This document shows, piece after piece, positions 7,683 to 16,368 of a stretch of DNA of 64,000 nucleotides (the first letter of the stretch is position 1; the number at the start of each line of letters is the position of its first letter). This DNA is from Microbacterium murale. GTDB lineage: Bacteria > Actinomycetota > Actinomycetes > Actinomycetales > Microbacteriaceae. Location of the stretch: positions 1,612,001 through 1,676,000 of the forward strand of contig NZ_JAUSXK010000001.1 in NCBI RefSeq assembly GCF_030815955.1, read 5' to 3'. The notes under the pieces are model-generated. The model was not told the origin of the DNA, did not search any database, and was given only the letters and a program-made list of their open reading frames with translations. The translations under genes and the position numbers were made by a program.

Positions 7683-10066
7683 GTGCTCTCGCCGACCGTC
7701 CGGCCAACCCCGTCGTCGGGATCCGCGCCGCCCACGAGAGCGCCGCACTGCACGTCACCGGTGCCGCCATGTACACCGACGATCTCGCCGCGCACACCGC
7801 CGGCGTGCTCACGGCCTGGCCGGTGCAGTCCACGAACGCGCACGCCAAAGTCACCCTTGACGTCTCCGGCGCATACGAAGTGCCAGGGGTCGTCCGCGTG
7901 CTCACCGCCGACGACGTTCCCGGCGTCAACGACGCAGGCATCAAGCACGACGAACCGCTCTTCCCCGACGAGGCGATGTTCTACGGACACGCCCTGGTCT
8001 GGGTGCTCGGCGAGACTCAGGAGGCCGCCAGGCTCGGTGCCGCCGCCGTCAAGGTCGAGTACGACCCCCTGCCGTCGTTGATCACCGTGCAGGACGCCAT
8101 CGACGCCGACTCGTTCCAAGGCATCGCGCGCACCGTCGAACGCGGAGACGCGGCATCCGCCCTGGCATCCGCTGCGCACGTCTTCGAAGGCGTGAGCGAG
8201 TTCGGCGGCCAGGAGCACTTCTACCTCGAGACGCAGGCATCGTTCGCGACGCTCGACTCAGAGGGCCAGTACTTCGTGCAGTGCTCGACGCAGCACCCGT
8301 CCGAGACGCAGGACATCGTCGCGCACGTGCTCGACCTGCCGGCGAACCAGGTCACCGTGCAGTCGCTGCGCATGGGCGGCGCGTTCGGCGGCAAGGAGAT
8401 GCAGTCGCACGGTTTCGCGGCGATCGCCGCGCTCGGCGCCAAGCTCACCGGCCGGCCGGTGCGGCTGCGCCTGAACCGCACGCAGGACATCACGATGACC
8501 GGCAAGCGGCATCCGTTCCACATCTCCTGGAAGGTCGGCTTCGACGCCGACGGCATGCTGCAGGGCCTGGATGCCGTGCTCACCTGCGACGGCGGCTGGA
8601 GCCTCGACCTCTCCGAGCCGGTGCTCGGCCGGGCGCTCTGCCACCTCGACAACGCCTACTGGATCCCCAACGTGCATGCCCACGGACGGATCGTGAAGAC
8701 CAACAAGGCGTCGAACACCGCCTTCCGCGGCTTCGGCGGCCCCCAGGGAGTGTTCCTCATCGAGGACATCCTCGGCCGCGTCGCCCCCGCGCTCGGAATC
8801 GACCCGCTCGCACTCCGGGAGAAGAATTTCTACCGGGCGGGTCAGAGCACGCCGTACGGACAGCTCGTGAAGGATGCTGATCGCCTCGGCACGATCTGGA
8901 ACCAGCTGCGCGACGAAGCGGACATCGATGAGCGCCGGGCGGAGATCGCGAAGTTCAATGCAGGCAGTGCCCACTCCAAGCGCGCGCTCTCGGTGACGCC
9001 GATCAAGTTCGGCATCTCATTCAACTTCGCCGCCTTCAACCAGGCCGGCGCCCTCGTGCACGTGTACAAGGACGGATCGGTGCTGATCAATCACGGCGGC
9101 ACCGAAATGGGCCAGGGGCTGCACACCAAGATGATGCAGGTCGCGGCCACCGCGCTGGGCCTCGAGCTTCACCAGGTGCGGCTCGCGCCCACTCGTACCG
9201 ACAAGGTTCCCAACACCTCTGCCACTGCGGCATCATCCGGCGCCGACCTCAACGGCGGTGCCGTGAAGAACGCCTGCGAGCAGATCCGTGAGCGCATGGC
9301 GGCTGTCGCAGGGCGCCTGCTGAACGTCGATGAGCGCGATGTCCGCTTCGAAGGCGGCTACGTGACGGGGCTCGGCAACATCGAGCAGCGCCTGACGTTC
9401 GGCGAGGTCGCTAATGCCGCCTACCTGCAGCGCGTGCAGCTGTTCGCGGCCGGCTATTACCGCACAGAGGGCCTGCACTGGAATCCCGAGATCATGCAGG
9501 GCTCGCCGTTCAAGTACTTCGCGTACGGCAGTGCGGCCACCGAGGTCGAGGTGGACGAGTTCACCGGTGCGTACACCGTGCGGCGCGTGGACATCGTGCA
9601 CGATGTGGGCGACTCGCTCTCGCCCATGCTCGACATCGGCCAGATCGAGGGCGCGTACGTGCAAGGCGTCGGCTGGCTGACGCTCGAGGAACTGCGCTGG
9701 GACACCAGCGACGGCCCGAACCGCGGACGCCTGCAGACGCAGTCGGCGTCGACGTACAAGCTGCCGAGTTTCTCGGAGATGCCCTCGGAGTTCAATGTGC
9801 GGCTGTTCGAGGACGCCCGCGAGGACGGCGCGGTCTACGGATCCAAGGCCGTCGGAGAGCCGCCGTTCATGCTCGCGTTCAGCGCGCGTGAGGCGATCCG
9901 CGAAGCCGTCGGCGCGTTCGGGCCCGAGGGCCACATGGTCGAGCTGGGGTCGCCTGCGACACCGGAGGCCGTGTTCTGGGCCGTCCGCGCCGTGCAGCAG
10001 GCTGCCACGGACGCGGCCGTCACGCCGGATCGCGCCGGCGCCCACGAACTCGCCGCCATTCGCTGA
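7679..10066 (+). CDS. xdhB: Xanthine dehydrogenase molybdopterin-binding subunit
   Basis: 795-residue catalytic subunit that hydroxylates hypoxanthine and xanthine to urate at the Mo centre. Landmarks are the N-terminal hammerhead domain (HVTGAAMYTDD), GQEHFYLETQ, the Moco-binding MGGAFGGKE, FRGFGGPQG, the MGQGLHTK motif and the late GEPPFML with the catalytic glutamate. The ATG at 7679 lies inside the xdhA stop; the frame is open back to 7517, but that part is an xdhA shadow. Twelve bases separate it from xdhC. The complete Moco pathway lies downstream. Confidence 0.95.
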   Translation: MSALADRPANPVVGIRAAHESAALHVTGAAMYTDDLAAHTAGVLTAWPVQSTNAHAKVTLDVSGAYEVPGVVRVLTADDVPGVNDAGIKHDEPLFPDEAMFYGHALVWVLGETQEAARLGAAAVKVEYDPLPSLITVQDAIDADSFQGIARTVERGDAASALASAAHVFEGVSEFGGQEHFYLETQASFATLDSEGQYFVQCSTQHPSETQDIVAHVLDLPANQVTVQSLRMGGAFGGKEMQSHGFAAIAALGAKLTGRPVRLRLNRTQDITMTGKRHPFHISWKVGFDADGMLQGLDAVLTCDGGWSLDLSEPVLGRALCHLDNAYWIPNVHAHGRIVKTNKASNTAFRGFGGPQGVFLIEDILGRVAPALGIDPLALREKNFYRAGQSTPYGQLVKDADRLGTIWNQLRDEADIDERRAEIAKFNAGSAHSKRALSVTPIKFGISFNFAAFNQAGALVHVYKDGSVLINHGGTEMGQGLHTKMMQVAATALGLELHQVRLAPTRTDKVPNTSATAASSGADLNGGAVKNACEQIRERMAAVAGRLLNVDERDVRFEGGYVTGLGNIEQRLTFGEVANAAYLQRVQLFAAGYYRTEGLHWNPEIMQGSPFKYFAYGSAATEVEVDEFTGAYTVRRVDIVHDVGDSLSPMLDIGQIEGAYVQGVGWLTLEELRWDTSDGPNRGRLQTQSASTYKLPSFSEMPSEFNVRLFEDAREDGAVYGSKAVGEPPFMLAFSAREAIREAVGAFGPEGHMVELGSPATPEAVFWAVRAVQQAATDAAVTPDRAGAHELAAIR

Positions 10067-10078
10067 ACGGGGCACGGG

Positions 10079-10957
10079 ATGGACTGGCTCGACGCTCTTC
10101 AGGATCTGCGCACGCGGCGCGTTCCTGCCGTCGTCGTGACCATGGCCCTCGTACGCGGTCACGCGCCCCGCAACGGCGGCGCGAAGATGGTGGTCTCCCC
10201 TGATGACGTGTTCGGCACGATCGGTGGCGGCAATCTCGAGGCCACCGCGATCGATCGAGCCCGTGCGATGCTCGCCTCCGGCGCGGCTGAGCCTGAGCTG
10301 CTCACGCTCACGCTCAGCGACAAGGCGACGACGGAGTACGGCGTGCAGTGCTGCGGAGGAGAGGTCACGATGATGCTCGAGCCGATGCGGGTGGTACCCG
10401 TGGTCGCGATCTTCGGCGTGGGCCACGTCGGGCTGGAGCTCGCGCGCGTGCTCGCGCGGCACGAGATCGATCTGCACCTGATCGATTCCCGACCCGAGAT
10501 GCTCGCGCCTTCGCGGCTGGGCGAGCCGGGGCGCGACGGCGTCTTCGGCGATGCTGTCGCACGGGTCCGCATCACGCACTCGCCCGTCCCCGAGGCTGCG
10601 CTCTCCGCGCTGCCGGCCGGCGCGCACGTGCTGGTGATGACCCACGATCATGTCGAAGACCTCGCCGTCGTCGACCAGTCGCTCCGCACCGACGGCATCC
10701 GCTCGATCGGCCTGATCGGCTCATCCTCGAAATGGGCGCGCTTCCGCAAGAAACTCACCGAGCTCGGCCAGAGCGACGCCGACCTCGCTCGTGTCACCAC
10801 ACCGATCGGCGTGCCGGAGGTGACGGGAAAGCAGCCGGCGGTCATCGCCGTCAGCGTCGCCGCCCGAATCCTTCAGCTCATCGACGAGGCGGCTCCGGTC
10901 GCCGTCCAGGATGATCAGGGCGATGAACCGGATGCCGTGAACGAGGCCGCTTCATGA
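10079..10957 (+). CDS. xdhC: XdhC family accessory protein
   Basis: 292 residues, normal length. It has the N-terminal XdhC/CoxI domain (RGHAPRNGGAKMVV, GTIGGGNLEA), the QCCGGEV cysteine motif near residue 95, and a C-terminal Rossmann domain (FGVGHVGLELAR, IGLIGSSSKW). Family members bind Moco, oversee its sulfuration and insert it into xanthine dehydrogenase. It is last of the xdhABC genes and overlaps the following SDR by ATGA, so it is co-transcribed. Confidence 0.94.
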   Translation: MDWLDALQDLRTRRVPAVVVTMALVRGHAPRNGGAKMVVSPDDVFGTIGGGNLEATAIDRARAMLASGAAEPELLTLTLSDKATTEYGVQCCGGEVTMMLEPMRVVPVVAIFGVGHVGLELARVLARHEIDLHLIDSRPEMLAPSRLGEPGRDGVFGDAVARVRITHSPVPEAALSALPAGAHVLVMTHDHVEDLAVVDQSLRTDGIRSIGLIGSSSKWARFRKKLTELGQSDADLARVTTPIGVPEVTGKQPAVIAVSVAARILQLIDEAAPVAVQDDQGDEPDAVNEAAS

Positions 10958-11718
10958 GCGACGCCCCGCTCGCCTCTGCGATCGTCACGGGCGCGGGCAG
11001 CGGCATCGGACGCGCCATTGCGCGCGCCCTTCTCGCTGCCGGCTTCGGCGTGACCCTGGCAGGGCGGCGCAGCGCTCCGTTGCGGGAAACGGCCGCGGTC
11101 GACGGCGCCCCGCACACCGACGGCCTCATCGTCGAGACCGACATCACCGACCGTGCGCAGGTGGAGCGGCTCCTCGGCCGCCATGTGGAGCGCTTCGGCC
11201 GCCTCGACGTGCTGGTGAACAATGCCGGCGTCTTCGGCCCGAACGCCGACATCGGCGACCTCGCACCCTCCGAGTGGGAATCGACGCTCGCGGTCAATCT
11301 CACCGGGGCGATGCTCTGCGCAGGGGCGGCCTTCCGGCAGATGCGGTCGCAGTCCCCCGCGGGTGGTCGCATCATCAACAACGGGTCGATCTCGGCGCAG
11401 ACGCCGCGCCCACGTTCGGTCGCCTATACGACGACCAAGCATGCGATCGCGGGGCTGACGAAGTCCATCGAGCTCGACGGACGCCCGCACCGGATCACTG
11501 CGACCCAGCTCGACATCGGCAACGCCCGCACCGAGCTGATCGATCGGCTCGTCGCAGACGGCGCTCTGCAGGCCGACGGGTCACGTCGTCAGGAGCCGAC
11601 GATGGATGCCACCCACGTCGCCGACTTCGTGGTCCAGCTCGCACGCATGCCGCTCGAGGTCAGCGTGCCCCAGCTGACGGTCACCGCAACGGGCATGCCG
11701 TTCATCGGCCGCGGCTGA
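10954..11718 (+). CDS. SDR family NAD(P)-dependent oxidoreductase
   Basis: 254-residue classical short-chain dehydrogenase. The cofactor motif is TGAGSGIGRAIA at the N-terminus, with VLVNNAGVFG in mid-protein. The catalytic series is Ser in NNGSISAQ and Tyr-Lys in AYTTTKHA. It is coupled to xdhC by ATGA, so it belongs to the purine operon, but SDRs are not part of core purine oxidation and the substrate is unknown. The downstream 300 bases hold only repeats and a hairpin. Confidence 0.88.
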   Translation: MSDAPLASAIVTGAGSGIGRAIARALLAAGFGVTLAGRRSAPLRETAAVDGAPHTDGLIVETDITDRAQVERLLGRHVERFGRLDVLVNNAGVFGPNADIGDLAPSEWESTLAVNLTGAMLCAGAAFRQMRSQSPAGGRIINNGSISAQTPRPRSVAYTTTKHAIAGLTKSIELDGRPHRITATQLDIGNARTELIDRLVADGALQADGSRRQEPTMDATHVADFVVQLARMPLEVSVPQLTVTATGMPFIGRG

Positions 11719-11741
11719 CGGCTCGACCTGTGGGGGCACGC

Positions 11742-11792
11742 AAGAACAGTTTCCCGGGTTCGGGTGCGATCGCACCCCGGAAACCCTTCTCC
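11742..11792. repeat. Intergenic palindromic repeat, copy A
   Basis: First of two copies 120 bases apart that align without gaps (32 of 40 matches between 11751-11790 and 11871-11910). Its core, GGGTGCGATCGCACCC (11762-11777), is a perfect 16-bp palindrome, flanked by GTTTCC (11749-11754) and GGAAAC (11779-11784). It lies in the only stretch of about 300 bases without a gene in this block, between the SDR and the purine permease. Function unknown: candidates are a REP-like element, a terminator or a protein site. Confidence 0.6.
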
Positions 11793-11861
11793 CATCCGTG
11801 GCCATCCCGAGAACGGCCACAGCACGAACTGCCCCAGCAGACCCGATCTCCGGCCGGATGC

Positions 11862-11912
11862 GGGAAGAGTTTCCGGGGTCCCGGTGCGTTCGGAGCCGGG
11901 AAATCCTTCTCG
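11862..11912. repeat. Intergenic palindromic repeat, copy B
   Basis: Second copy, at a fixed offset of 120 bases from copy A, with the same outer parts (GAGTTTCCGGGG at the left, GGGAAATCCTTCTC at the right) but a decayed central palindrome. Just beyond it (11932-11962) are short direct repeats of ACACGCGGATGCCG. I could not tell whether the family occurs elsewhere in the genome. Confidence 0.55.
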
Positions 11913-11973
11913 GCTGGGTTCGGATGCCGGAACACGCGGATGCCGTGGACACGCGGATGCCGCGTACGCGACT

Positions 11974-12005
11974 GTGCCCGGCACCACGCGAGCGGAACCG
12001 GGCAC
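11974..12005 (-). terminator. Hairpin downstream of the purine permease gene
   Basis: GTGCCCGG (11974-11981) and CCGGGCAC (11998-12005) pair perfectly over 8 bp with a 16-base loop. The hairpin lies 15 bases past the stop of the minus-strand permease gene, and no T-run follows. It could also end the converging xdh operon. Confidence 0.45.
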
Positions 12006-12019
12006 AGAGCGGGACCTAC

Positions 12020-13534
12020 TCAGCCGCCGAGAAGCGTCTCGATAGGCCCGCGCACGAAATAGAGCGTGAAGCCCGCCGCGACGATCCACATCAGCCAGTG
12101 CACCTTCCTGGCGCGGCCGGAGAGCGCATTGACCAGGGCCCAGGAGATGAAGCCGACGCCGATGCCGTTGGCGATCGAGTAGGTCAGCGGCATCGTCACG
12201 ATCGTGAGGAAGACCGGAAGCGCCACAGCGAACTTGGTGAACTTGATCTCCTTCACCTGTGCCATCATCATCGCGCCCACGACCACCAGCGCCGCAGATC
12301 CGACTTCGATCGGCACCACGAGCGTGAGCGGCGTGAAGAACATCGACAGCAGGAACAGCACACCGACGACGACCGACGAGAGACCGGTGCGGGCACCCTC
12401 GCCGATACCGGAAGCGCTGTCGACGAAGACCGTGTTCGACGACGTCGACGTCGCACCACCGGCGACCGCACCCAGACCCTCGACGACGAAGGCGGAGCGC
12501 AGACGAGGGAAAGTGCCGTCCTTGTACGCGAGACCCGAGTTCTTGGCGAGACCGGTCATCGTGCCCATGGCGTCGAAGAAGTTCGAGAACACGAGGGTGA
12601 ACACCAGCATCGTCGCGGCAAGGGCGCCGATGCGCCCGAACGAACCGAACAGGTCGAACTGGCCGACCAGTCCGAAGTCGGGGATCGTGACGAACGACGT
12701 CGGAAGCTCTGGGATGGTCATGTGCCATCCGCCCGGGCCGTCTGCGCTCGAGCCGAGCTTGAGGAAGGACTGCGCGACGATCGCGATGACCGTCGACGCG
12801 ACGATGCCGATCAGGATGCCGCCAGGCACCTTGCGCGCCACCAGCACACCGATGAGGATCAGGCCGATGAGGAAGATGAACGTCGGCACTGAAGTGATAG
12901 AGCCGCCGTCGCCGAGCTGCACCGGCGGGCCACCGGGAGTGCGACTCACGAAGCCCGAGTCGACGAAGCCGATGAACGCGATGAACAAGCCGATGCCGAC
13001 CGTGATGGCCGCCTTCAGCGCGTGCGGCACGGCGTTGAAGATCGCTGTCCGGATGCCGGTGGCTCCGAACAGCACGATGAGGATGCCGTTGATCACGACG
13101 AGTCCCATGGCCTCCGGCCAGGTCACCTGACCGACGACGGCCACCGCGAGGAAGGAGTTGATGCCGAGGCCCGCGGCGAGCGCGAACGGAAGGCGGGCGA
13201 TCACGCCGAAGAGGATCGTCATGACGCCGGCGGTGAGACCGGTCGCGGCACCGATCTGCGCACTCTGCAGCGCGTTTCCTGCGACATCCTCCACGCCGCC
13301 GAGGATGAGCGGATTCAGTATGACGATGTACGCCATGGTGACGAACGTGACGACGCCCCCGCGGATCTCACGAGCGACGGTGGAGCCGCGCTGAGTGATC
13401 TCGAAGAACCGGTCGAGCGCGTTCTTCGGCTTCGCATCGACCGTGGTCGTGGCGCCGGTGGGCAGCGGTGGATGCTCCGGTGGAAGCGACGAGGCTTCGC
13501 CGGAGTCGTCGCGCGTTGAAGTTGGTGAAGACAT
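12020..13534 (-). CDS. NCS2 family purine permease (AzgA/guanine-hypoxanthine type)
   Basis: 504-residue polytopic membrane protein. After a polar N-terminus, DRFFEITQRGSTVAREIRGG and FVTMAYIVILNP are hallmarks of the AzgA-like branch of the NCS2 nucleobase transporters (guanine, hypoxanthine, adenine). The conserved NTVFVDSASGIGEGARTG segment lies in the second half. It is predicted to import purine bases by proton symport. It lies 39 bases downstream of the guanine deaminase gene on the same strand, so the two probably form one transcript feeding xanthine dehydrogenase. Confidence 0.9.
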   Translation of the reverse strand: MSSPTSTRDDSGEASSLPPEHPPLPTGATTTVDAKPKNALDRFFEITQRGSTVAREIRGGVVTFVTMAYIVILNPLILGGVEDVAGNALQSAQIGAATGLTAGVMTILFGVIARLPFALAAGLGINSFLAVAVVGQVTWPEAMGLVVINGILIVLFGATGIRTAIFNAVPHALKAAITVGIGLFIAFIGFVDSGFVSRTPGGPPVQLGDGGSITSVPTFIFLIGLILIGVLVARKVPGGILIGIVASTVIAIVAQSFLKLGSSADGPGGWHMTIPELPTSFVTIPDFGLVGQFDLFGSFGRIGALAATMLVFTLVFSNFFDAMGTMTGLAKNSGLAYKDGTFPRLRSAFVVEGLGAVAGGATSTSSNTVFVDSASGIGEGARTGLSSVVVGVLFLLSMFFTPLTLVVPIEVGSAALVVVGAMMMAQVKEIKFTKFAVALPVFLTIVTMPLTYSIANGIGVGFISWALVNALSGRARKVHWLMWIVAAGFTLYFVRGPIETLLGG

Positions 13535-13573
13535 CGTTGGCTCCAGTCGGTGGATCGGGTAGGCAGTCGGGGG

Positions 13574-14104
13574 TCAGTACTCGGTACGAGTGGCCGTCTG
13601 CGTCCATTCGGTGAAAGCGGCGACGCGCTGTGCCGGCGGAAGAGGCTCCTGTGCGACCGGCATGATCGCCCGGTCTTGCGCTCCCCCTTCGAAATAGCGG
13701 TAGAAGACGGCATCATCGAAGCCTGCGTCGGCGGCGTCGTTGCGGTCGGCGGCGAAATAGACCTTCTCGACCCGCGCCCACAGCGAGGAGGCGAGACACA
13801 TCGGGCACGGCTCGCAGCTCGTGTAGAGCACGGCACCGCTCAGGTCGAAGGTGCCCAGCGCCTGACAGGCATTCCGAATGGCGGTGACCTCGGCATGGGC
13901 TGAAGGGTCGAGGTTGGCGGTGACGCGGTTGACGCCTTCGAAGACGCGCCCGTCGGCCGAGACGATGATGGCGCCGAACGGCCCGCCTTCGTTCCGGACG
14001 TTCTCGGTCGCGAGCTCCACTGCACGGGCCAGGTATTCAGCCGGTGTCGGTTCGGCGTCTGCGGCCGCTGATTCAGTGGACGTGGTGATACCGATCGTGT
14101 CCAT
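13574..14104 (-). CDS. guaD: Guanine deaminase (CMP/dCMP deaminase fold)
   Basis: 176-residue zinc-dependent deaminase. The zinc site is HAEVTAIR (His, catalytic Glu) and TSCEPCPMCLAS (two Cys). The length and the C-terminal acidic/aromatic tail (VYFAADRNDAADAGFDD) match the B. subtilis-type guanine deaminase rather than tRNA or cytosine deaminases. It converts guanine to xanthine, the substrate of the adjacent xanthine dehydrogenase. AAGGGA lies about eight bases before the ATG. The leader from the predicted promoter is about 120 bases long. Confidence 0.86.
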   Translation of the reverse strand: MDTIGITTSTESAAADAEPTPAEYLARAVELATENVRNEGGPFGAIIVSADGRVFEGVNRVTANLDPSAHAEVTAIRNACQALGTFDLSGAVLYTSCEPCPMCLASSLWARVEKVYFAADRNDAADAGFDDAVFYRYFEGGAQDRAIMPVAQEPLPPAQRVAAFTEWTQTATRTEY

Positions 14105-14231
14105 GTTGGAGAGTCCCTTGCGTTGAACGCTGATGCAACGAGGTCACGCCGGGTGTTTCGCGCGATCCTCGTCGATCCGCTGGATTCTGGTTTCTTCCCT
14201 GCCCGTTCTTCGCGGGTCGCGGGGCTATCCG

Positions 14232-14260
14232 ACACTAACAGCGAAACGGCCCCTCGTCCA
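14232..14260 (-). promoter_or_regulatory. Predicted promoter of the guaD-permease transcript
   Basis: On the minus strand, TGGACG (14260-14255) and TAGTGT (14237-14232) are 17 bases apart. The start would fall near 14225, leaving a leader of about 120 bases before guaD. I see no recognisable riboswitch in that leader. Confidence 0.4.
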
Positions 14261-14300
14261 CCTTTTTTGGAATCGGTTTTCCGCTAGACGATATTCGTGA

Positions 14301-14329
14301 TTGTAGTTCCGCAGATGCGGGGCTAGTGT
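14301..14329 (+). promoter_or_regulatory. Promoter of the modE-like/mod operon, leaderless
   Basis: TTGTAG (14301-14306), a 17-base spacer and TAGTGT (14324-14329) are followed by the ATG after seven bases, so the transcript should begin at or next to the start codon. CCGCA-GA-TGCGG (14309-14320) is a perfect dyad between the two boxes and may bind a regulator, possibly the encoded HTH-TOBE protein itself. Confidence 0.5.
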
Positions 14330-14336
14330 TCGTTGT

Positions 14337-14744
14337 ATGACGCATTTTCGGATCAGCGAAGCGGCCGCTCTCCTCGGCGTGAGCGATGACACTCTTCGCA
14401 GATGGTGCGCGGACGGCATCCTCTCGGTGTCTCTTGACGAATCGGGTCGGCAGGTCGTCGAGGGGGCCGAACTCGCCGCGCGCGCCAAAGTACTGGCGAC
14501 CGAGGTCGCCGACGTCGGCGATGTCCGCCGCAGCGCGCGCAACCGTTTCACGGGACTCGTGACGAAGGTCGAGATCGACGGGCTCATGGCCCAGGTCGAG
14601 CTGCAGTGCGGCCCGAACCGGGTGATCTCGCTGATGTCGTCCGAGGCCGCCCGAGAGATGAAGCTCGATGTCGGGTCCAAGGCCGTCGCGGTCGTCAAGG
14701 CGACCATGGTCATCCTCGAGACCGAGAAGGACGCACGACAGTGA
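14337..14744 (+). CDS. HTH and TOBE domain protein, molybdate-responsive regulator or molbindin
   Basis: 135 residues. The N-terminal MerR/excisionase-like helix-turn-helix (residues 3-40, ISEAAALLGVSDDTLRRWC) is followed by one TOBE/Mop domain (residues 68-131, RNRFTGLVTKVEIDGLMAQV, SLMSSEAAREMKLDVG) that binds molybdate. This HTH-TOBE form is common in actinobacteria in front of modA. It probably senses molybdate and controls modABC. It overlaps modA by GTGA and appears leaderless. Confidence 0.85.
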   Translation: MTHFRISEAAALLGVSDDTLRRWCADGILSVSLDESGRQVVEGAELAARAKVLATEVADVGDVRRSARNRFTGLVTKVEIDGLMAQVELQCGPNRVISLMSSEAAREMKLDVGSKAVAVVKATMVILETEKDARQ

Positions 14745-15532
14745 GCACTCCCGGTCGGCGTGCAGCCGTGATCACGGCGCTGGTCGGTGCGCTCGTTCTC
14801 ACCGGGTGCACGGGGGCAGGAGACGGTGCGGTGGAGAACGGCACCGCTGACGGGCCGAGCGGCGAGCTCACGATCTTCGCTGCGGCGTCCCTCTCCGGTG
14901 CCTTCGATGAACTCTCCACGCGGTTCGAGGAACAGCATCCGGATGTCGACGTGCTTCCGATCAGCTACGACGGCTCCTCCGTCCTGGCGACCCAGCTGAT
15001 CGAGGGCGCGTCCGCCGATGTGTTCGCGTCAGCCGACGAGCGGAACATGACCAAGGTGATCGATGCGGGGCTGACCCCTGACGCAGAGGCATTCGCGACG
15101 AACACCATGCAGATCGCTGTCGCGCCCGACAACCCTGACGACATCGACTCTCTTGCCTCCCTCGCAGAAGACGACCTGCTCGTCGTGATGTGCGCTGCGG
15201 AGGTTCCGTGCGGTGCTGCGGCGCACACGCTGCTCGATGCCGCCCAGATCGCGGTGACACCGGTCAGCGAGGAGCAGAACGTGACGGCGGTTCTGGCGAA
15301 GGTGAAATCCGGTGAGGCCGATGCCGGCCTGGTCTATAGAACCGACATCGCGGCCGCCGGTGATGCAGTGGACGCCGTCGACATCGAGGGCGCCGAGCAG
15401 GCGACGAACGTGTATCCGTTGTCGGCGTTGACGGATGCCGCGAACCCGGAAGCCGCGGAGGCGTTCGTCGCCTTCGTGCTCTCGGATGCCGGGCAGGCGG
15501 TCCTGCGCGACTTCGGCTTCGGCGCACCATGA
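14741..15532 (+). CDS. modA: Molybdate ABC transporter substrate-binding lipoprotein
   Basis: 263-residue lipoprotein. The signal sequence ends in the lipobox LVLTGC. The mature part starts with ELTIFAAASLSGAFDEL and contains YDGSSVLATQLIEGASADVFASAD, the conserved ModA core, with the VYRTD segment late in the protein. The start is GTG 14741, overlapping the previous stop; the open frame back to 14606 is a shadow. It binds molybdate or tungstate outside the membrane for ModBC. Confidence 0.93.
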   Translation: MSTPGRRAAVITALVGALVLTGCTGAGDGAVENGTADGPSGELTIFAAASLSGAFDELSTRFEEQHPDVDVLPISYDGSSVLATQLIEGASADVFASADERNMTKVIDAGLTPDAEAFATNTMQIAVAPDNPDDIDSLASLAEDDLLVVMCAAEVPCGAAAHTLLDAAQIAVTPVSEEQNVTAVLAKVKSGEADAGLVYRTDIAAAGDAVDAVDIEGAEQATNVYPLSALTDAANPEAAEAFVAFVLSDAGQAVLRDFGFGAP

Positions 15533-16368
15533 GCGTGACGGCCGAGGCAGGGCTCCAGACCAGGGCGAGCGGCTCGGTGCTGAGGCGCATTCCGCCGTGG
15601 TTGGCGGTACCGGCCGCGCTCGGCGCGCTCGTGCTGGTGCTGCCATTCGTCGCCCTGCTGGTGCGCCTGGACTGGGCGGGAGTTCCTGCGGCGATCACCT
15701 CTCCGGCGGCGATGCAGGCGCTCACGCTGTCCCTGTCGACGGCCTCGATCGCGACAATCACGTGCGTGATACTCGGCGTGCCGCTCGCCCTCGTGATCGC
15801 GCGCAGTCCGCAGTGGCTCGCCGCGATCCTGCGCACCCTGACGACCCTGCCGCTCGTGCTGCCCCCGCTGGTCGGCGGCATCGCACTGCTCTCGCTCCTC
15901 GGAAGGGGCGGACTGTTCGGATCGGCGCTTGCCGCGGCCGGACTGCAGATCCCGTTCACGACCACCGCCGTCGTGATCGCGCAGGTGTTCGTCGCCCTGC
16001 CCTTTCTCGTGATCTCAGCCGAGGGCGCCCTGCGCACTGCGGGGACCGGCCATGAACTCGTGGCCGCATCGCTGGGTGCGAGTCGGTTCACCGTGTTCCG
16101 GAGGGTCACACTCCCCCTGGTCGCGCCGGGGCTGGTGGCCGGCACCGTGCTCTGCTTCGCCCGCGCTCTCGGCGAGTTCGGCGCAACCGCGCTCTTCGCC
16201 GGCAATGCCCCCGGCGTCACCCGCACCATGCCGCTCGCCATCTACACGGCGTTCAATGGCGCAGGCGTGCAGGAGGACACCGCGATCGCCCTGTCGCTGC
16301 TGCTCATCATGGTCGCGGTCGCGGTTCTCCTGCTGATGCGGGGCTGGCGAGCGGATGCCGTCCGATGA
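15529..16368 (+). CDS. modB: Molybdate ABC transporter permease
   Basis: 279-residue inner-membrane permease with about six transmembrane segments. The binding-protein-dependent transport signature is near residues 180-200 (EGALRTAGTGHELVAASLGA, then FRRVTLPLVAPG), followed by ALGEFGATALFAG, typical of ModB and CysT. It overlaps modA and modC by ATGA at both ends, so the three genes are translated as a unit. Confidence 0.94.
   Translation: MSVTAEAGLQTRASGSVLRRIPPWLAVPAALGALVLVLPFVALLVRLDWAGVPAAITSPAAMQALTLSLSTASIATITCVILGVPLALVIARSPQWLAAILRTLTTLPLVLPPLVGGIALLSLLGRGGLFGSALAAAGLQIPFTTTAVVIAQVFVALPFLVISAEGALRTAGTGHELVAASLGASRFTVFRRVTLPLVAPGLVAGTVLCFARALGEFGATALFAGNAPGVTRTMPLAIYTAFNGAGVQEDTAIALSLLLIMVAVAVLLLMRGWRADAVR

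Noticed and set aside
9233..10651. 472-residue antisense frame across xdhB and xdhC
   Set aside because: Lies opposite two well-supported genes and has no recognisable domain.
11589..12728. 379-residue frame covering the palindromic repeats and the permease gene
   Set aside because: Overlaps the purine permease in another frame, and its repeated peptides simply reflect the DNA repeats.
14105..14231. Riboswitch in the guaD leader
   Set aside because: The leader is long enough, but I found no purine, xanthine or Moco riboswitch core.
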